Source: Clostridia bacterium
GTDB taxonomy: Bacteria > Bacillota_E > RBS10-35 > JAJYVN01
Direction: 5' to 3'
DNA length: 6,672 bases
NCBI GenBank assembly: GCA_027335515.1
Contig: DAHWHT010000211.1
Coordinates: 1 to 6,672 of the forward strand
Positions 5,620 through 6,672 of this stretch are shown piece after piece. Under the pieces are notes generated by a model. It saw nothing but the letters and a program-made list of their open reading frames with translations. It searched no databases and had not been told where the DNA came from. Made by a program: the position numbers and the translations under genes. Numbering within the stretch: position 1 is the first letter of the stretch; each line of letters opens with the position of its first letter.

Positions 5620-6075
5620 TCAGCCGCGTCGCCGCAAACGATCCCACCAGGTCAGCGGTGGGGGTGCGGCCGCGCGGGCCTGCGCCGCCGCGGCCTCGGC
5701 CTCCTGACGCTCGCGGGACGCCGCCCGATCCAGCGCCTGGCGCTGGCGCTGCCGCTCGCGGCGAATCCGGCGAGGAACGGCGTGACGTCCCCGCGTGGTG
5801 GACGGCGGCGGGGCCGGCTTGGCGGGTTGGGCCGCCCCGGGCATGCGGCGGCGGAACAGCGAGCCAAAGACGATGCCAAGGCCGGCCGCCATCGCCAGGG
5901 GCAGCCAAAAGGGCACGGTCTGGATGTGCAGCCACCGCTCCACCGGGCTGGCCGGCGTGCCGGCCAATGCCTGCAGGGCGAGGACGGACAACACGGAAAT
6001 CCCCAGCAGCGTCCAGATCGAAGGCCCCGCACCGGCGCGCCCACCCGTCCGATCTGGACCCTTTGCACCCGCCAC
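5620..6075 (-). CDS. Small two-helix membrane protein with a charged C-terminal tail
   Basis: 151 residues. Two membrane segments are clear: residues 20-39 (IWTLLGISVLSVLALQALAG) and 54-74 (VPFWLPLAMAAGLGIVFGSL plus F), joined by a short loop ending WLHIQT. RRR follows, so both termini are probably cytoplasmic. Residues ~78-96 are Pro/Ala-rich. Residues ~97-138 are a highly charged Arg/Glu/Gln/Ala helix, likely coiled coil, before the end LTWWDRLRRRG. I recognise no family. The start is GTG at 6075, directly after the TAG stop of the solute-binding protein gene (zero-base junction), with only a GGGGG tract as a possible ribosome binding site, so translational coupling is likely. It may be an accessory to the transporter, but its permeases would be expected to look quite different. 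Confidence 0.75.
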   Translation of the reverse strand: MAGAKGPDRTGGRAGAGPSIWTLLGISVLSVLALQALAGTPASPVERWLHIQTVPFWLPLAMAAGLGIVFGSLFRRRMPGAAQPAKPAPPPSTTRGRHAVPRRIRRERQRQRQALDRAASRERQEAEAAAAQARAAAPPPLTWWDRLRRRG

Positions 6076-6672
6076 CTACTTCAGTCCCCCATTCGCGGCC
6101 ACCGACCCCGAACCGCCGCCGCCCACCCGGACCCGCTGCAGGCGCGGCATCAGCGGGGGGTCGAGAAACACCCGGTAGGCCGCGGGGTGCACCCACGGCT
6201 GCACGAGCACCGCCGCACTCGTGTAGAACTCGGGCAGCACGGGCAGATGCCGATACACCTGGGCGTTGAGCGCCCCGTAGGCCGAGGCGGCCGCCGCCCC
6301 CTGCAGCGTCGCCGCCCGGGCCAGCCCGGCGTCGAAGGACGGGTTGCGATAGAAACTCGCATTACCCACACCCATGGTACGCGGTGACAGCAGGTTGAAA
6401 AAGAAATCCTGCGGCGACCGGTAATCCGCCAGCCACACGGCCTGGAAGAGGTTCGCCTCACCGGAGCGCAATCCCTGGTAGTACTGCGACCAGGTGTCCT
6501 GGCGCACCGCCACCCTGAAGCCCACGGCGTCCAACTCCCGCGCGATCTCCCCCGCCACCGCGTCGGTCATGCCCGCCTGCTGCGTGCCGCCAGCGGCAAT
6601 CGTCAACAGCTGGACGTTGAGGGGACGCTGCACCCCGGCGGACCGCAGCAGGGCCCGGGCCGCCCCGGGGTC
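6076..6672 (-). CDS. ABC-transporter solute-binding protein, family 5 (peptide/nickel type), C-terminal part
   Basis: 198 residues are visible; the N-terminal ~300 lie beyond the right edge. It is an extracellular or periplasmic receptor that delivers a ligand to an ABC importer. Seen: DPGAARALLRSAG (1-13), the family's D-P-x-x-A-R-x-L-L-x-x-A-G element; ELDAVGFRVAVRQDTWSQYY (46-65); the conserved region AVWLADYRSPQDFFFNLLSP (78-97); NASFYRNPSFDAGLARA (104-120); and LPVLPEFYTSAAVLVQPWV (143-161), typical of the C-terminal lobe. The tail VRVGGGGSGSVAANGGLK is Gly-rich and unstructured. The fold call is firm. The ligand cannot be read from this half; oligopeptide is the default, but sugars and nickel are also bound by this family. 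Permease and ATPase genes are not in the window; the next gene is a small membrane protein that begins right at this stop codon. Confidence 0.92.
   Translation of the reverse strand, partial: DPGAARALLRSAGVQRPLNVQLLTIAAGGTQQAGMTDAVAGEIARELDAVGFRVAVRQDTWSQYYQGLRSGEANLFQAVWLADYRSPQDFFFNLLSPRTMGVGNASFYRNPSFDAGLARAATLQGAAAASAYGALNAQVYRHLPVLPEFYTSAAVLVQPWVHPAAYRVFLDPPLMPRLQRVRVGGGGSGSVAANGGLK

Noticed and set aside
5178..6269. Plus-strand open frame of about 363 codons taken as one intact gene
   Set aside because: Only its first ~115 codons carry the TnpB-like sequence. The rest is antisense to the small membrane protein and the solute-binding protein, and the TnpB part is damaged.

Overview
This is a GC-rich window (roughly 70 % G+C by eye) with strong G/C preference at third codon positions. 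All six supported intact or edge-truncated genes read on the minus strand, so the window is best read from its right edge to its left. The taxon cannot be fixed. An FGGY-type gluconokinase, a family-5 solute-binding protein and a decayed TnpB suggest a high-GC free-living bacterium, and a high-GC Bacillota lineage is only a guess.

Right part (6672 to 5620): the C-terminal ~198 residues of an ABC-transporter solute-binding protein of the peptide/nickel family. Its stop codon directly abuts the GTG start of a small two-helix membrane protein with a charged tail. The next ~600 bases hold no intact gene. They do contain, on the opposite (plus) strand, a decayed C-terminal part of an IS200/IS605-type TnpB nuclease (about 5103-5522). 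It is recognisable from its helix and zinc-ribbon sequence but has lost a catalytic glutamate and two zinc cysteines.

Middle part (4997 to 3368): an unknown protein with an N-terminal membrane anchor, a ~420-base gap with two hairpins, and an unknown 199-residue soluble protein with three similar short beta-hairpin-like segments.

Left part (3285 to 1): a complete glucose-6-phosphate dehydrogenase (zwf) preceded by a 9-bp inverted repeat. Next come a small SH3-domain protein with a strong ribosome binding site, a ~500-base stretch without a convincing gene, and the N-terminal half of an FGGY gluconokinase. Zwf leads to 6-phosphogluconate from glucose-6-phosphate by way of the lactone, and gluconokinase makes it from gluconate. 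The two enzymes therefore converge on the entry to the oxidative pentose-phosphate pathway. No 6-phosphogluconolactonase or 6-phosphogluconate dehydrogenase is visible here.

No rRNA, tRNA, CRISPR array or confident sigma-factor promoter was found. The most notable items are the TnpB fossil, the inverted repeat in front of zwf, and the unfamiliar small proteins beside recognisable metabolic genes.
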